From the NCBI GenBank assembly GCA_003645435.1, contig QNFD01000175.1, positions 1 to 6,178 of the forward strand: DNA of 6,178 bases, in the 5' to 3' direction. The notes below the pieces were generated by a model. That model was given only the letters and a program-made list of their open reading frames with translations. It did not search any database and had not been told where the DNA came from. The position numbers and the translations under genes are program-made. This stretch comes from Gammaproteobacteria bacterium. Its GTDB lineage: Bacteria; Pseudomonadota; Gammaproteobacteria; GCA-001735895. Of this stretch, positions 1-6,039 are shown one piece after another (the first letter of the stretch is position 1; each line of letters opens with the position of its first letter).

Positions 1-1
1 G

Positions 2-172
2 ATCGGCCTTTTGACGCTCATTTGGACCTCTCCGCCGTCGGCCATTATTTTTGCCAGCAAGGCAAAGGGAGAGAAGGATGGAAGAAAAGATAACATAAAA
101 CATACGCTCATCGATATGAGGAAAAAGGTGTCAGATTTATTTAAAGGAGTGATTGATAGCAAACGCGCATAA
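2..172 (+). CDS. Possible 3' end of a hypothetical protein (partial, cut by left edge)
   Basis: An open frame enters from the left edge and stops at TAA 170-172, giving 56 visible residues. The peptide starts with a hydrophobic stretch (IGLLTLIW), passes through a Pro-Pro pair and another hydrophobic patch (AIIFA), then becomes a Lys/Asp-rich, probably helical tail ending KGVIDSKRA. This arrangement of a membrane segment followed by a charged amphipathic tail faintly recalls YtxH-like small proteins, but no diagnostic motif is present and I do not assign a family. A frame of this length can stay open by chance. Support comes from the hairpin downstream, which is followed by T-rich sequence in this direction. 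A competing leftward start with a good ribosome site lies at 21-19, so both readings of this edge remain open. Confidence 0.33.
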   Translation: MGLLTLIWTSPPSAIIFASKAKGEKDGRKDNIKHTLIDMRKKVSDLFKGVIDSKRA

Positions 173-210
173 TGTTTCTGGCATAAACGCGATAACTGCC
201 GTAACCAGTA

Positions 211-248
211 GATCAGGCTAGCCCGGATGCTTCCGGGCTAGCCTGATT
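211..248. terminator. Perfect 16-bp hairpin, probable bidirectional terminator
   Basis: Bases 212-227 are the exact reverse complement of 232-247, around a 4-nt loop (TGCT, 228-231). A G-T wobble at 211/248 extends the stem by one pair. The hairpin begins 4 bases beyond the symporter stop codon (TAA at 255-253) and ends 39 bases after the TAA of the possible rightward gene at the left edge. In the rightward direction it is followed by a modest T-rich run (TTCAATTTA). In the leftward direction there is no U-tract (CTACTGG follows), so for the symporter mRNA it may act more as a 3'-stabilising stem or need help to terminate. The structure is seen directly; the terminator role is inferred. Confidence 0.75.
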
Positions 249-252
249 CAAT

Positions 253-1752
253 TTACTTGAATTTCTTAATTTCACCACTTTCAATACGGGCAAAATACGA
301 ATTCATTTCACGCTTAACGATGGGTGCAAGAAAGTACAGACCGAGTATATTGGGCACACAGATTAAGAAAACCAGTGCATCTGAAATATCCAGGATTGGC
401 CCAAGTTGCACAACACAGCCAAGCGCAACGAAAACGCAGAAAATCACTTTATAGATCGTCTGACCTCTTTCGCTCTCACCAAACAAATAGGTCCAGCCTT
501 TCAGACCATAATAAGACCAGGAAATCATAGTCGAAAAGGCAAACAGCAGCGCGGCAAAAGCCAAGGGGATCGGAAACCACGAGAATTCTCGCTCGAAGGC
601 CGCCGATGTCATGGCTACACCCTGTGCATCGCCGGCGAAATCAGACGCCGCTACCTGTGCGGTACCTATGACCAATGCGGTGATGGTACAAATAACGATG
701 GTATCGATGAAGGGTTCGAGTAACGAGACAATTCCTTCGGTGATGGGCTCATTGGTCTTAACCGCCGAGTGCGCGATTGAGGCTGAACCGATACCGGCCT
801 CGTTTGAGAATACCGCACGTTGAAATCCGATAATCATCGCACCCAGCGCACCGCCGGCGACACCTTCACCGGTAAAAGCACCCGAGAAAATATTGGAAAT
901 CGCCTGGGGGATCGTGCTTGCATTCATCAGAATTACGATAATCGCAAACAGGCAGTAAAAGACCGCCATGAAAGGTACTATCTTCTCTGTTACCCGCGCT
1001 ATCGATTTGATACCGCCAATGATAACGGAAAACACAACAGCAGCGAGAATGAGGCCGACCAGCCAGCCGAAACCATCAAGGGCGCCACCCGATACATTAT
1101 TGAGCTGCACATAGGCCTGGTTTGACTGGAACATATTACCAATACCAAGTGCGCCGACGAATATACCGATGGCGTAGAAGGTACCCATGAACTTGCCAAA
1201 GCCTTCCATACCTCGATCCGAGAAGCCCTTACGTAAATAATACATCGGACCGCCGGATACATGACCATCGCCGAATTCCTGCCTGTACTTAACACCGAGC
1301 GTACACTCGACAAACTTGGTGGACATACCCAGGAAACCAGCCAGGATCAACCAGAAGGTAGCACCGGGTCCACCGACAGTTACCGCAACCGCAACACCAC
1401 CGATATTACCAATACCGACGGTTCCGGAAACCGCTGTTGCCAGGGCCTGGAAATGGGATACCTCGCCGTGGCTATCAGGGTCGGCGTAGTCACCCCGCAC
1501 CAACTGAATCGCGTGCTTGAAACCACGAATGTTGATAAACCCCATATAGAAGGTGAAAAATACCGCACCAACAACCAGCCATAACACTACCACGGGCAGC
1601 TGGGCGCCGAATACTGGAATTTTGAAAAATACGATTTTACCAATCATTGTCGCAATGGGTGCCGTCGCGTCATTGATTGCGTCATCGATACCGGCAACCG
1701 CGTTCGATATTGAAATTGCAAAAATACCGAGTACATAAAATAAATGTTTCAT
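253..1752 (-). CDS. Sodium:alanine/glycine symporter, AGCS family
   Basis: This 499-residue inner-membrane protein belongs to the AGCS family (AlsT/DagA type), which imports small neutral amino acids such as alanine or glycine with Na+. The family signature GTVGIGNIGGV lies at about residues 110-120. Other typical blocks are SGGPMYYL (166-173), NMFQSNQA (206-213), GGIKSIARVTEKIVPF (246-261) and FQRAVFSNEAGIGS (310-323). About ten or eleven hydrophobic segments are apparent. Residues 1-20 look like a cleavable leader (hydrophobic core ending SNAVA-G), followed by the usual GIDDAINDATAPIA start of mature AGCS proteins. The ATG is preceded by a strong AGGAGG at 1766-1761, with 8-nt spacing. The length is normal and no truncation is seen. 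The UspA gene lies 54 nt upstream on the same strand, with no terminator between them, so co-transcription is likely. The exact substrate cannot be read from the sequence; lysine is not a classical AGCS substrate. Confidence 0.95.
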   Translation of the reverse strand: MKHLFYVLGIFAISISNAVAGIDDAINDATAPIATMIGKIVFFKIPVFGAQLPVVVLWLVVGAVFFTFYMGFINIRGFKHAIQLVRGDYADPDSHGEVSHFQALATAVSGTVGIGNIGGVAVAVTVGGPGATFWLILAGFLGMSTKFVECTLGVKYRQEFGDGHVSGGPMYYLRKGFSDRGMEGFGKFMGTFYAIGIFVGALGIGNMFQSNQAYVQLNNVSGGALDGFGWLVGLILAAVVFSVIIGGIKSIARVTEKIVPFMAVFYCLFAIIVILMNASTIPQAISNIFSGAFTGEGVAGGALGAMIIGFQRAVFSNEAGIGSASIAHSAVKTNEPITEGIVSLLEPFIDTIVICTITALVIGTAQVAASDFAGDAQGVAMTSAAFEREFSWFPIPLAFAALLFAFSTMISWSYYGLKGWTYLFGESERGQTIYKVIFCVFVALGCVVQLGPILDISDALVFLICVPNILGLYFLAPIVKREMNSYFARIESGEIKKFK

Positions 1753-1806
1753 ACAACCTTCCTCCTCAGGAAATAAATATGTTTGTTACGCCTGATTCTC
1801 TGGCGC

Positions 1807-2241
1807 TTAGGGCACCACAGTGACGGGAACCGAAGACGACTGCACCAGCGCAGCAGTTACGCTGCCGAATATCAAAGCGTGCATACGAGATTCGCCGCGC
1901 CGCCCCATGTATATCTGGGTTATCTTGTACTCGTCGGTCAGTTCCTGCAGGGTTTCAGCGATTCTACCGTGCCGAACCACCGACTCGGCTGATATGCCCG
2001 ATGATTCGAGAGCGACCATTTCTGGGTTGAGAATCATATCGTTGGCCCGTTGGATTTCTGATTCTCGCCGTTGATGACGTTCTTCGAGTTCCTGAGGGGT
2101 ATGAAAACTATAAGGTGTCCAGTCGATTATGTAGGTTAACAGCAGGTCGGAGTTTGTTAGTTTTGCGTGTTCAACCGCAGCGGCAAGTGCTCGTTTACCA
2201 CATTCACTTCCGTCCAGAGCAACCAGTATTTTACTTGGCAT
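1807..2241 (-). CDS. Universal stress protein, UspA family, ATP-binding type
   Basis: This 144-residue cytoplasmic protein has the single-domain UspA fold. It opens with the beta-1 motif KILVALDGSE, where Asp10 is the conserved nucleotide-contacting acid. Near the end it carries the full ATP-binding pattern G-2x-G-9x-G-S as Gly113, Gly116, Gly126 and Ser127 (GRRGESRMHALIFGS), followed by the usual C-terminal strand SSSVPVTVVP. It should therefore bind ATP, unlike UspA-type members that lack this motif. The frame stays open 14 codons further upstream to an ATG at 2283, but AAGGAG at 2254-2249 sits 7 nt before the ATG at 2241, and the family normally begins at MxxKILVALDGS, so 2241 is chosen. 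It precedes the AGCS symporter by 54 nt. UspA proteins are known to accompany and modulate transporters (TeaD with the TeaABC ectoine transporter of Halomonas), so a regulatory role on the symporter is possible but inferred. Confidence 0.93.
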   Translation of the reverse strand: MPSKILVALDGSECGKRALAAAVEHAKLTNSDLLLTYIIDWTPYSFHTPQELEERHQRRESEIQRANDMILNPEMVALESSGISAESVVRHGRIAETLQELTDEYKITQIYMGRRGESRMHALIFGSVTAALVQSSSVPVTVVP

Positions 2242-2511
2242 GAAATATCTCCTTTTTGGTTTTTCATTATTTTTCAATGACATACTTTCTATCGATGAGG
2301 CAGAAAGATGACACTAAAATCAGCATAGAGGGTATTAATGTCTGAAAATAGGGCCAGAATTGCGGCATTGCCTAGATCAGAAAAAATTTGCCTCTTGATT
2401 AAATTCAATCACCTGGACTAAAAATTTACTTTGATTGATTCCGTATGCAGACCGGTAAATCCCGGGAAAATCCATTTTTGACCTATTCCAGGCTGGTTTT
2501 TAAAAATGATA
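2242..2511 (-). other. 270-nt AT-rich spacer between lrp-type and uspA-type genes
   Basis: No coding frame is credible here, and no convincing terminator follows the regulator gene: only a short CCA-GCC-TGG inverted repeat near 2488-2496 and a TCCCGGGA palindrome at 2460-2467, neither with a proper U-tract. The long leader suggests that the uspA-symporter unit has its own promoter, but I cannot place sigma-70 boxes with confidence. A near-perfect 14-bp AT-rich palindrome lies at 2397-2410 (GATTAAATTCAATC, with one mismatched pair) and could be an operator. The region is distinctly more AT-rich than the flanking genes. Confidence 0.5.
2249..2254 (-). promoter_or_regulatory. Ribosome binding site deciding the UspA start
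   Basis: AAGGAG on the minus strand, 7 nt before the ATG at 2241-2239. It fixes the start at the internal methionine rather than the longer frame from 2283. Confidence 0.85.
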
Positions 2512-2943
2512 TTAACGATCGATCTTGGTCGAGAGAATAACCGAAGACATGGTATCGTCGACACCATCGAGACGGCCAATCGCATCGATAGCCGCATCCA
2601 GTTCTGCTACCGATGCGGCCGATATAACGGCGTACAAATCAAATGCCCCACTGATAGAATACAGCGACGTTAGTTGCGGTATTTTCGAGAGCGCTTTTTC
2701 AATTTTAATTCGGTTGGCTGGCGGGGATTTGATCATTACCAGGGCGCGAACCCGATCTTTTATAAAACTGGCCGACAATCGAACCGAATAGCCGTCAATA
2801 ACGCCGTTTCGCTCCAGCTTTTGCAATCGCATTTGCGCGGCTGTTCTCGAAACCGATAATCGCCGCGATATCTCTGAAACGGACAGACGTGCGTTCTCCC
2901 GCAGCAGCGAGATCAATTGCTGGTCTTTGTCAGAAATATCCAT
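2512..2943 (-). CDS. Lrp/AsnC family transcriptional regulator
   Basis: This 143-residue DNA-binding protein has the classical two-part layout. An N-terminal AsnC-type winged helix-turn-helix spans about residues 3-53: DKDQQLISLLRENARLS, then SEISRRLSVSR, then a recognition helix near 33-45 and the wing NGVIDGYSV. A C-terminal RAM ligand-binding/oligomerisation domain covers about 64-140, with the conserved turn SGAFDLYAVI at 98-107. Such proteins form dimers to octamers and usually respond to an amino acid. The ATG at 2943 is chosen because it places MDISDKD at the start as in the family; an in-frame TTG at 2952 would add only three residues. The ribosome site is weak (AGG at 2956-2954, 10 nt upstream). 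It is divergent from the aldehyde dehydrogenase gene with a 141-nt shared intergenic region. This is a common arrangement for a local regulator of an amino-acid catabolic operon, so lysine, aminoadipate or the semialdehyde is a plausible effector (inferred). Autoregulation is also likely for this family. Confidence 0.93.
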   Translation of the reverse strand: MDISDKDQQLISLLRENARLSVSEISRRLSVSRTAAQMRLQKLERNGVIDGYSVRLSASFIKDRVRALVMIKSPPANRIKIEKALSKIPQLTSLYSISGAFDLYAVISAASVAELDAAIDAIGRLDGVDDTMSSVILSTKIDR

Positions 2944-2972
2944 AAATCTCAAACCTGGTTAATTTGTCGTGT

Positions 2973-3001
2973 TTTATAGTTATTTCCACTATTTTTACCA
3001 T
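2973..3001 (-). promoter_or_regulatory. Candidate promoter of the Lrp-type regulator
   Basis: On the minus strand TATAAA (2978-2973) matches the -10 box at five of six positions. ATGGTA (3001-2996) lies 17 nt upstream and matches the -35 box at only three positions. The -10 box is about 30 nt from the ATG at 2943. The weak -35 box suits a regulated or activated promoter. This is read by eye only. Confidence 0.35.
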
Positions 3002-3010
3002 AAAAAAGAC

Positions 3011-3021
3011 TAGATTGTCTA
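3011..3021. promoter_or_regulatory. Candidate operator palindrome TAGA-N3-TCTA
   Basis: TAGATTGTCTA is an inverted repeat of two 4-nt arms around a 3-nt centre. It lies between the two candidate divergent promoters, just upstream of both -35 boxes. AsnC/Lrp-type sites are AT-rich short dyads of this general sort, so binding by the adjacent regulator is plausible. The arms are short and chance occurrence cannot be excluded. Confidence 0.35.
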
Positions 3022-3022
3022 A

Positions 3023-3051
3023 TTGATGTGACATTCGAATTCCGGCAGAAT
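3023..3051 (+). promoter_or_regulatory. Candidate promoter of the lysine catabolic operon
   Basis: TTGATG (3023-3028) and CAGAAT (3046-3051) each match the sigma-70 boxes at four of six positions and are separated by exactly 17 nt. A start site near 3058 would leave a leader of about 27 nt that includes AAGGAA at 3070-3075. A 6-bp inverted repeat (ACATTC at 3031-3036 and GAATGT at 3048-3053) lies within the promoter, overlapping the -10 box. Weak boxes fit an activator-dependent promoter. Confidence 0.35.
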
Positions 3052-3084
3052 GTGCGCTAATTTCGATTTAAGGAACCCTCACTG

Positions 3085-4584
3085 ATGTCTCACTCGAATA
3101 TTCTAGAAGCAGCTGGATTTACCGCATCCGAACTTTCCGGCGGATCGCTCACAGTTCATAGCCCGGTAGACGGCAGTGAAATAGCGTGCCTGAAAACACA
3201 CAGTACTGATGATGTTCAGGCCATGATCGGCAAGGGCGTCGACGCCTTCAAATCCTGGCGCAACACCCCGGCGCCCCAGCGCGGTGAACTGGTGCGCCTG
3301 ATTGGTGAAGAGCTGCGTGCCGAGAAGGAAAACCTGGGCCGCCTGGTGTCGCTGGAATGCGGCAAGATTTACCAGGAAGGTCTTGGCGAAGTGCAGGAAA
3401 TGATCGACATCTGCGATTTCGCCGTTGGCCTGTCGCGCCAGCTTTATGGATTGACCATAGCCTCCGAGCGCCCGGGCCACAGTATGCGCGAAACCTGGCA
3501 CCCGTTGGGCCTGTGCGGCATCATCACCGCGTTTAATTTCCCAGTCGCTCCCTGGTGCTGGAATACCGCGCTCGCGCTCGTATGCGGAGACCCGGTAATC
3601 TGGAAACCATCGGAAAAGACACCGCTAACCGCATTGGCCACACAGAAGATCTGTGAGCGTGCGATGGGGAAATTCGGTAATGCTCCCGAGGGTTTGATCC
3701 AGACCATCATTGGCGAGCGCGACATCGGCGAAGTCCTGACCAGCAGCCGAGACGTGGCCATCGTCTCGGCCACGGGTTCCACCCGCATGGGGCATGCTGT
3801 CGGACAAAAGCTTTCTGAACGATTTGGTCGCTGCATCCTGGAACTGGGCGGTAACAATGCGATGATCGTTGCGCCTTCCGCCGATCTGGAAATGGCGTTA
3901 AGGGCCATTGTTTTTTCAGCGGTCGGCACAGCCGGTCAACGCTGTACCACGCTCAGGCGCCTGATCGTGCACGAAGATATTTATGATCAACTGATTCCAC
4001 GTCTTAAATCCGCTTACGATGGTTTACCGATTGGTGATCCGTTAGCTGACGGCACGCTTGTCGGACCGTTGATCGATGGCGATGCCTTCGCTGGAATGGA
4101 GCGCGCGCTTGAGCAGGTAAAGGTCGATAGCGGCCAGGTACATGGCGGCGGGCGAGTCCTGGAAAGTGAATATCCCGACGCCTGTTACGTCAAACCCGCA
4201 ATCGCGGAAATGCAGGGGCAGACCGATATTGTGCGGCATGAAACTTTCGCACCTATTCTTTACGTGATGAAATATCGTGATCTCGATGAGGCCATTGCCC
4301 TTCAGAACGGCGTGCCGCAGGGATTGTCATCGTGCATATTCTCCACCGATTTGCGCGAGACCGAAGAGTTCCTCTCCGCCACCGGCTCAGATTGCGGCAT
4401 TGCCAACGTCAACATCGGCCCATCCGGCGCTGAAATTGGCGGTGCCTTCGGCGGTGAAAAAGACACCGGCGGCGGGCGCGAGTCCGGCTCCGATGCCTGG
4501 AAAGGTTATATGCGTCGCCAGACCAATACGATCAATTACTCACGTGAACTGCCGCTGGCGCAGGGCATTAAATTCGAGATCTAG
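3085..4584 (+). CDS. amaB: 2-aminoadipate 6-semialdehyde / piperideine-6-carboxylate dehydrogenase (ALDH7 family)
   Basis: This 499-residue cytoplasmic NAD-dependent dehydrogenase oxidises 2-aminoadipate 6-semialdehyde, the open form of piperideine-6-carboxylate, to L-2-aminoadipate. The ALDH fold is complete: oxyanion Asn151 in TAFNFPVAPW, the NAD-binding WKPSEKTP (173-180) and GSTRMG (231-236), general base Glu253 in LELGGNN, nucleophile Cys287 in GTAGQRCTT, and cofactor-contacting Glu386 in HETFAP. Membership of ALDH7 (antiquitin; AmaB/Pcd in bacteria) is shown by GEVQEMIDICDFAVGLSR (101-118), by Arg286 just before the nucleophile, and by the C-terminal loop SGAEIGGAFGGEKDTGGGR (447-465), which recognises the aminoadipate end of the substrate. 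The length matches the family. The start has AAGGAA at 3070-3075. The next gene starts 4 nt after its stop, indicating one operon and probable translational coupling. The symbol follows the Pseudomonas putida homologue by family resemblance; orthology was not tested. Confidence 0.93.
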   Translation: MSHSNILEAAGFTASELSGGSLTVHSPVDGSEIACLKTHSTDDVQAMIGKGVDAFKSWRNTPAPQRGELVRLIGEELRAEKENLGRLVSLECGKIYQEGLGEVQEMIDICDFAVGLSRQLYGLTIASERPGHSMRETWHPLGLCGIITAFNFPVAPWCWNTALALVCGDPVIWKPSEKTPLTALATQKICERAMGKFGNAPEGLIQTIIGERDIGEVLTSSRDVAIVSATGSTRMGHAVGQKLSERFGRCILELGGNNAMIVAPSADLEMALRAIVFSAVGTAGQRCTTLRRLIVHEDIYDQLIPRLKSAYDGLPIGDPLADGTLVGPLIDGDAFAGMERALEQVKVDSGQVHGGGRVLESEYPDACYVKPAIAEMQGQTDIVRHETFAPILYVMKYRDLDEAIALQNGVPQGLSSCIFSTDLRETEEFLSATGSDCGIANVNIGPSGAEIGGAFGGEKDTGGGRESGSDAWKGYMRRQTNTINYSRELPLAQGIKFEI

Positions 4585-4588
4585 AAAC

Positions 4589-5653
4589 ATGTCATTTGAA
4601 AAAATTGCAGTACTCGGGCTCGGTAAAGTCGGAAGGCTGGCGGCAAAGTTGCTGCACGAATCTGGTTTCGCCGTGACCGGCTATGATGCCCATACGCCCC
4701 GCGAAAAATTACCCTTTGCGGTCAAAAACACTGACCTGGCCTCGCCAGCGGCGCTAGCGGACGAGTTTGCCCAGGTTGAGGCGGTGTTGTCCTGCCTGCC
4801 CTACCATTTAAATGTTGGTGTGGCGACCGCGGCGCATGCCGCGGGCATTCACTATTTCGACCTGACCGAGGACGTGCCAACGACCAAAGCAATTATCGAG
4901 TTAAGCACCAACTCTAAGGGACTGATGGCCCCGCAATGTGGACTTGCCCCCGGCTTCGTCGGCATCGTCGGTGCATCGCAAATCGCGCTTTTCGACAACT
5001 GCCGTTCGATCCGCATGCGCGTCGGCGCCTTGCCGCAACATCCCACCGGATTACTGGGCTATGCCTTCAACTGGTCACCGGAGGGAGTGGTTAACGAATA
5101 CCTCAACGATTGCGAAGTGATCGAAGAAGGCGTGCAAAAATGGGTATCACCGATGGAGTGGCTCGAAACTCTTTATATAGATGGGGTCAAACTGGAAGCA
5201 TTCACAACATCCGGCGGTCTCGGCACCATGTGTGATACCTATCTCGGCAAGGTCGATAATATCGACTACAAGACCATGCGCTATCCCGGTCATGTGAAGT
5301 TGATGAATTTTTTCTTCCATGAACTGCTGATGCGCGAGCAGCGTGACATCGCTGGGCAAATTCTGGTTAACGCCAAACCCCCGGTGGAAGACGATGTAGT
5401 TTACGTTCATGTTTCTTCCGAAGGCGAAATCGATGGGCGCCTGCTGCGCAAGGAATTCGTGCAAGGCTATCGTCCGATCGAAATTGCGGGTGCACGGCAA
5501 ACCGCTATCGCCTGGACAACTTCCGGTTCCGTGGTCGCCGTCATCGAAATGGTGCGCGATGGGGTCTTAGCTAACAGTGGATTTTTGAAGCAGGAAGACA
5601 TCCCGCTGGAAGCATTTTTGGCGACCAGCACAGGTGGCCTTTTCAGGCAGTAG
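4589..5653 (+). CDS. Saccharopine dehydrogenase-fold oxidoreductase, probable L-lysine 6-dehydrogenase
   Basis: This 354-residue protein has an N-terminal Rossmann domain with GLGKVG (Gly10, Gly12, Gly15). Asp33 sits at the end of the second strand (TGYDA), which favours NAD+ over NADP+. Family blocks follow: LSCLPYHLN (67-75), HYFDLTED (88-95), QCGLAPGF (116-123), VGALP (145-149), LEAFTTSGG (202-210) and DYKTMRYPGH (226-235). From memory the pattern and length agree better with lysine 6-dehydrogenases of the Geobacillus type (about 370-385 residues, with GVAPGM, LEAFHTSGG and EYKTIRYRGH blocks) than with saccharopine dehydrogenases. Lysine 6-dehydrogenase deaminates L-lysine to the semialdehyde that the preceding ALDH7 consumes, so context supports the call. 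Saccharopine dehydrogenase is the main alternative, but no lysine-ketoglutarate reductase gene is visible. The start at 4589 is chosen because MSFEKIAVLG begins the Rossmann fold; GAGA at 4576-4579 inside the end of the upstream gene can serve as ribosome site. The open frame extends upstream only as a shadow of the ALDH gene. Confidence 0.72.
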   Translation: MSFEKIAVLGLGKVGRLAAKLLHESGFAVTGYDAHTPREKLPFAVKNTDLASPAALADEFAQVEAVLSCLPYHLNVGVATAAHAAGIHYFDLTEDVPTTKAIIELSTNSKGLMAPQCGLAPGFVGIVGASQIALFDNCRSIRMRVGALPQHPTGLLGYAFNWSPEGVVNEYLNDCEVIEEGVQKWVSPMEWLETLYIDGVKLEAFTTSGGLGTMCDTYLGKVDNIDYKTMRYPGHVKLMNFFFHELLMREQRDIAGQILVNAKPPVEDDVVYVHVSSEGEIDGRLLRKEFVQGYRPIEIAGARQTAIAWTTSGSVVAVIEMVRDGVLANSGFLKQEDIPLEAFLATSTGGLFRQ

Positions 5654-5692
5654 TCGAAGGGCTTAAATTAACCGAAAATGGGAGAATGAAAA

Positions 5693-5995
5693 ATGATTAC
5701 ACGAATTTGGCATGGTACTACTTCATTGGAAAATTCAGATGAATACCTGGAAAAAATGAAGTCAGTCGCCTTACCCGATTACCGCTCAACGCCGGGCAAT
5801 AAGGGTGCCTGGGTTCTACACCGTATTGAGGGCGGCATCGCGCATTTTAATATGCTGACCTTTTGGGATGATATCGAGTCGGTTAAGAATTTTGCCGGTG
5901 AAGATTATGAAACACCAAAATATTATGAGTTTGATGAAAACATGCTGCTCGAGCTTGAGGATGTTTCCAGGCATTACGAAACTTATGACGAGTGA
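5693..5995 (+). CDS. Small ABM-domain (antibiotic biosynthesis monooxygenase-like) protein of unknown function
   Basis: This 100-residue protein matches the pattern of the dimeric alpha/beta-barrel ABM family. A first strand MITRIWHGTT leads into a helix (SDEYLEKMKSVALPDYRSTPG), then strands KGAWVLHRIEGGIAHFNMLTFWDD, a second helix (IESVKNFAGED), and a final acidic strand region (ENMLLELEDVSRHYETYDE). The WHG near the start, the YRSTPGN turn and the LTFWDDIESVKNFAG block are typical of this small-protein subgroup. ABM-fold proteins include cofactor-free monooxygenases and haem-degrading enzymes, but most small members have no known reaction, and no catalytic set can be identified here. GGGAGA at 5680-5685 lies 7 nt before the ATG. 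The gene follows the lysine-dehydrogenase-like gene by 39 nt with no terminator between, so it is probably the third gene of the operon. A role in handling the reactive semialdehyde/imine is speculation. Confidence 0.8.
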   Translation: MITRIWHGTTSLENSDEYLEKMKSVALPDYRSTPGNKGAWVLHRIEGGIAHFNMLTFWDDIESVKNFAGEDYETPKYYEFDENMLLELEDVSRHYETYDE

Positions 5996-6039
5996 CATGA
6001 ATTGAGAGGGAATGGTGTTGCCCATAGAGGCATGTATCG

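Noticed and set aside
257..1738. Several rightward frames and two leftward frames across the symporter gene
   Set aside because: They are out-of-frame shadows of the AGCS gene, with low-complexity or implausible peptides and no matching ribosome sites.
2242..2283. Longer N-terminus for the UspA protein (MSLKNNEKPKRRYF...)
   Set aside because: The UspA fold begins at the internal ATG at 2241, which has a well-spaced AAGGAG; the extension has no counterpart in the family.
2345..2385. Sigma-54-type promoter upstream of the UspA gene
   Set aside because: A GG...GC pair on the minus strand has the wrong spacing (9 instead of 12 nt between the key positions).
3103..3929. Leftward frames of up to 161 codons inside the ALDH7 gene
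   Set aside because: Antisense shadows of a strongly conserved dehydrogenase; no independent motif or ribosome site.
4277..4588. Upstream 104-codon extension of the lysine-dehydrogenase-like frame
   Set aside because: It overlaps the ALDH7 gene in another frame, its peptide is Pro/Ala/Ser/Arg-rich without family resemblance, and the Rossmann fold begins cleanly at the ATG at 4589.
5686..5692. Earlier ATG at 5686 as start of the ABM gene
   Set aside because: It is in a different frame and meets a stop after 17 codons; the ATG at 5693 gives the ABM fold from its first strand and has the better-spaced GGGAGA.
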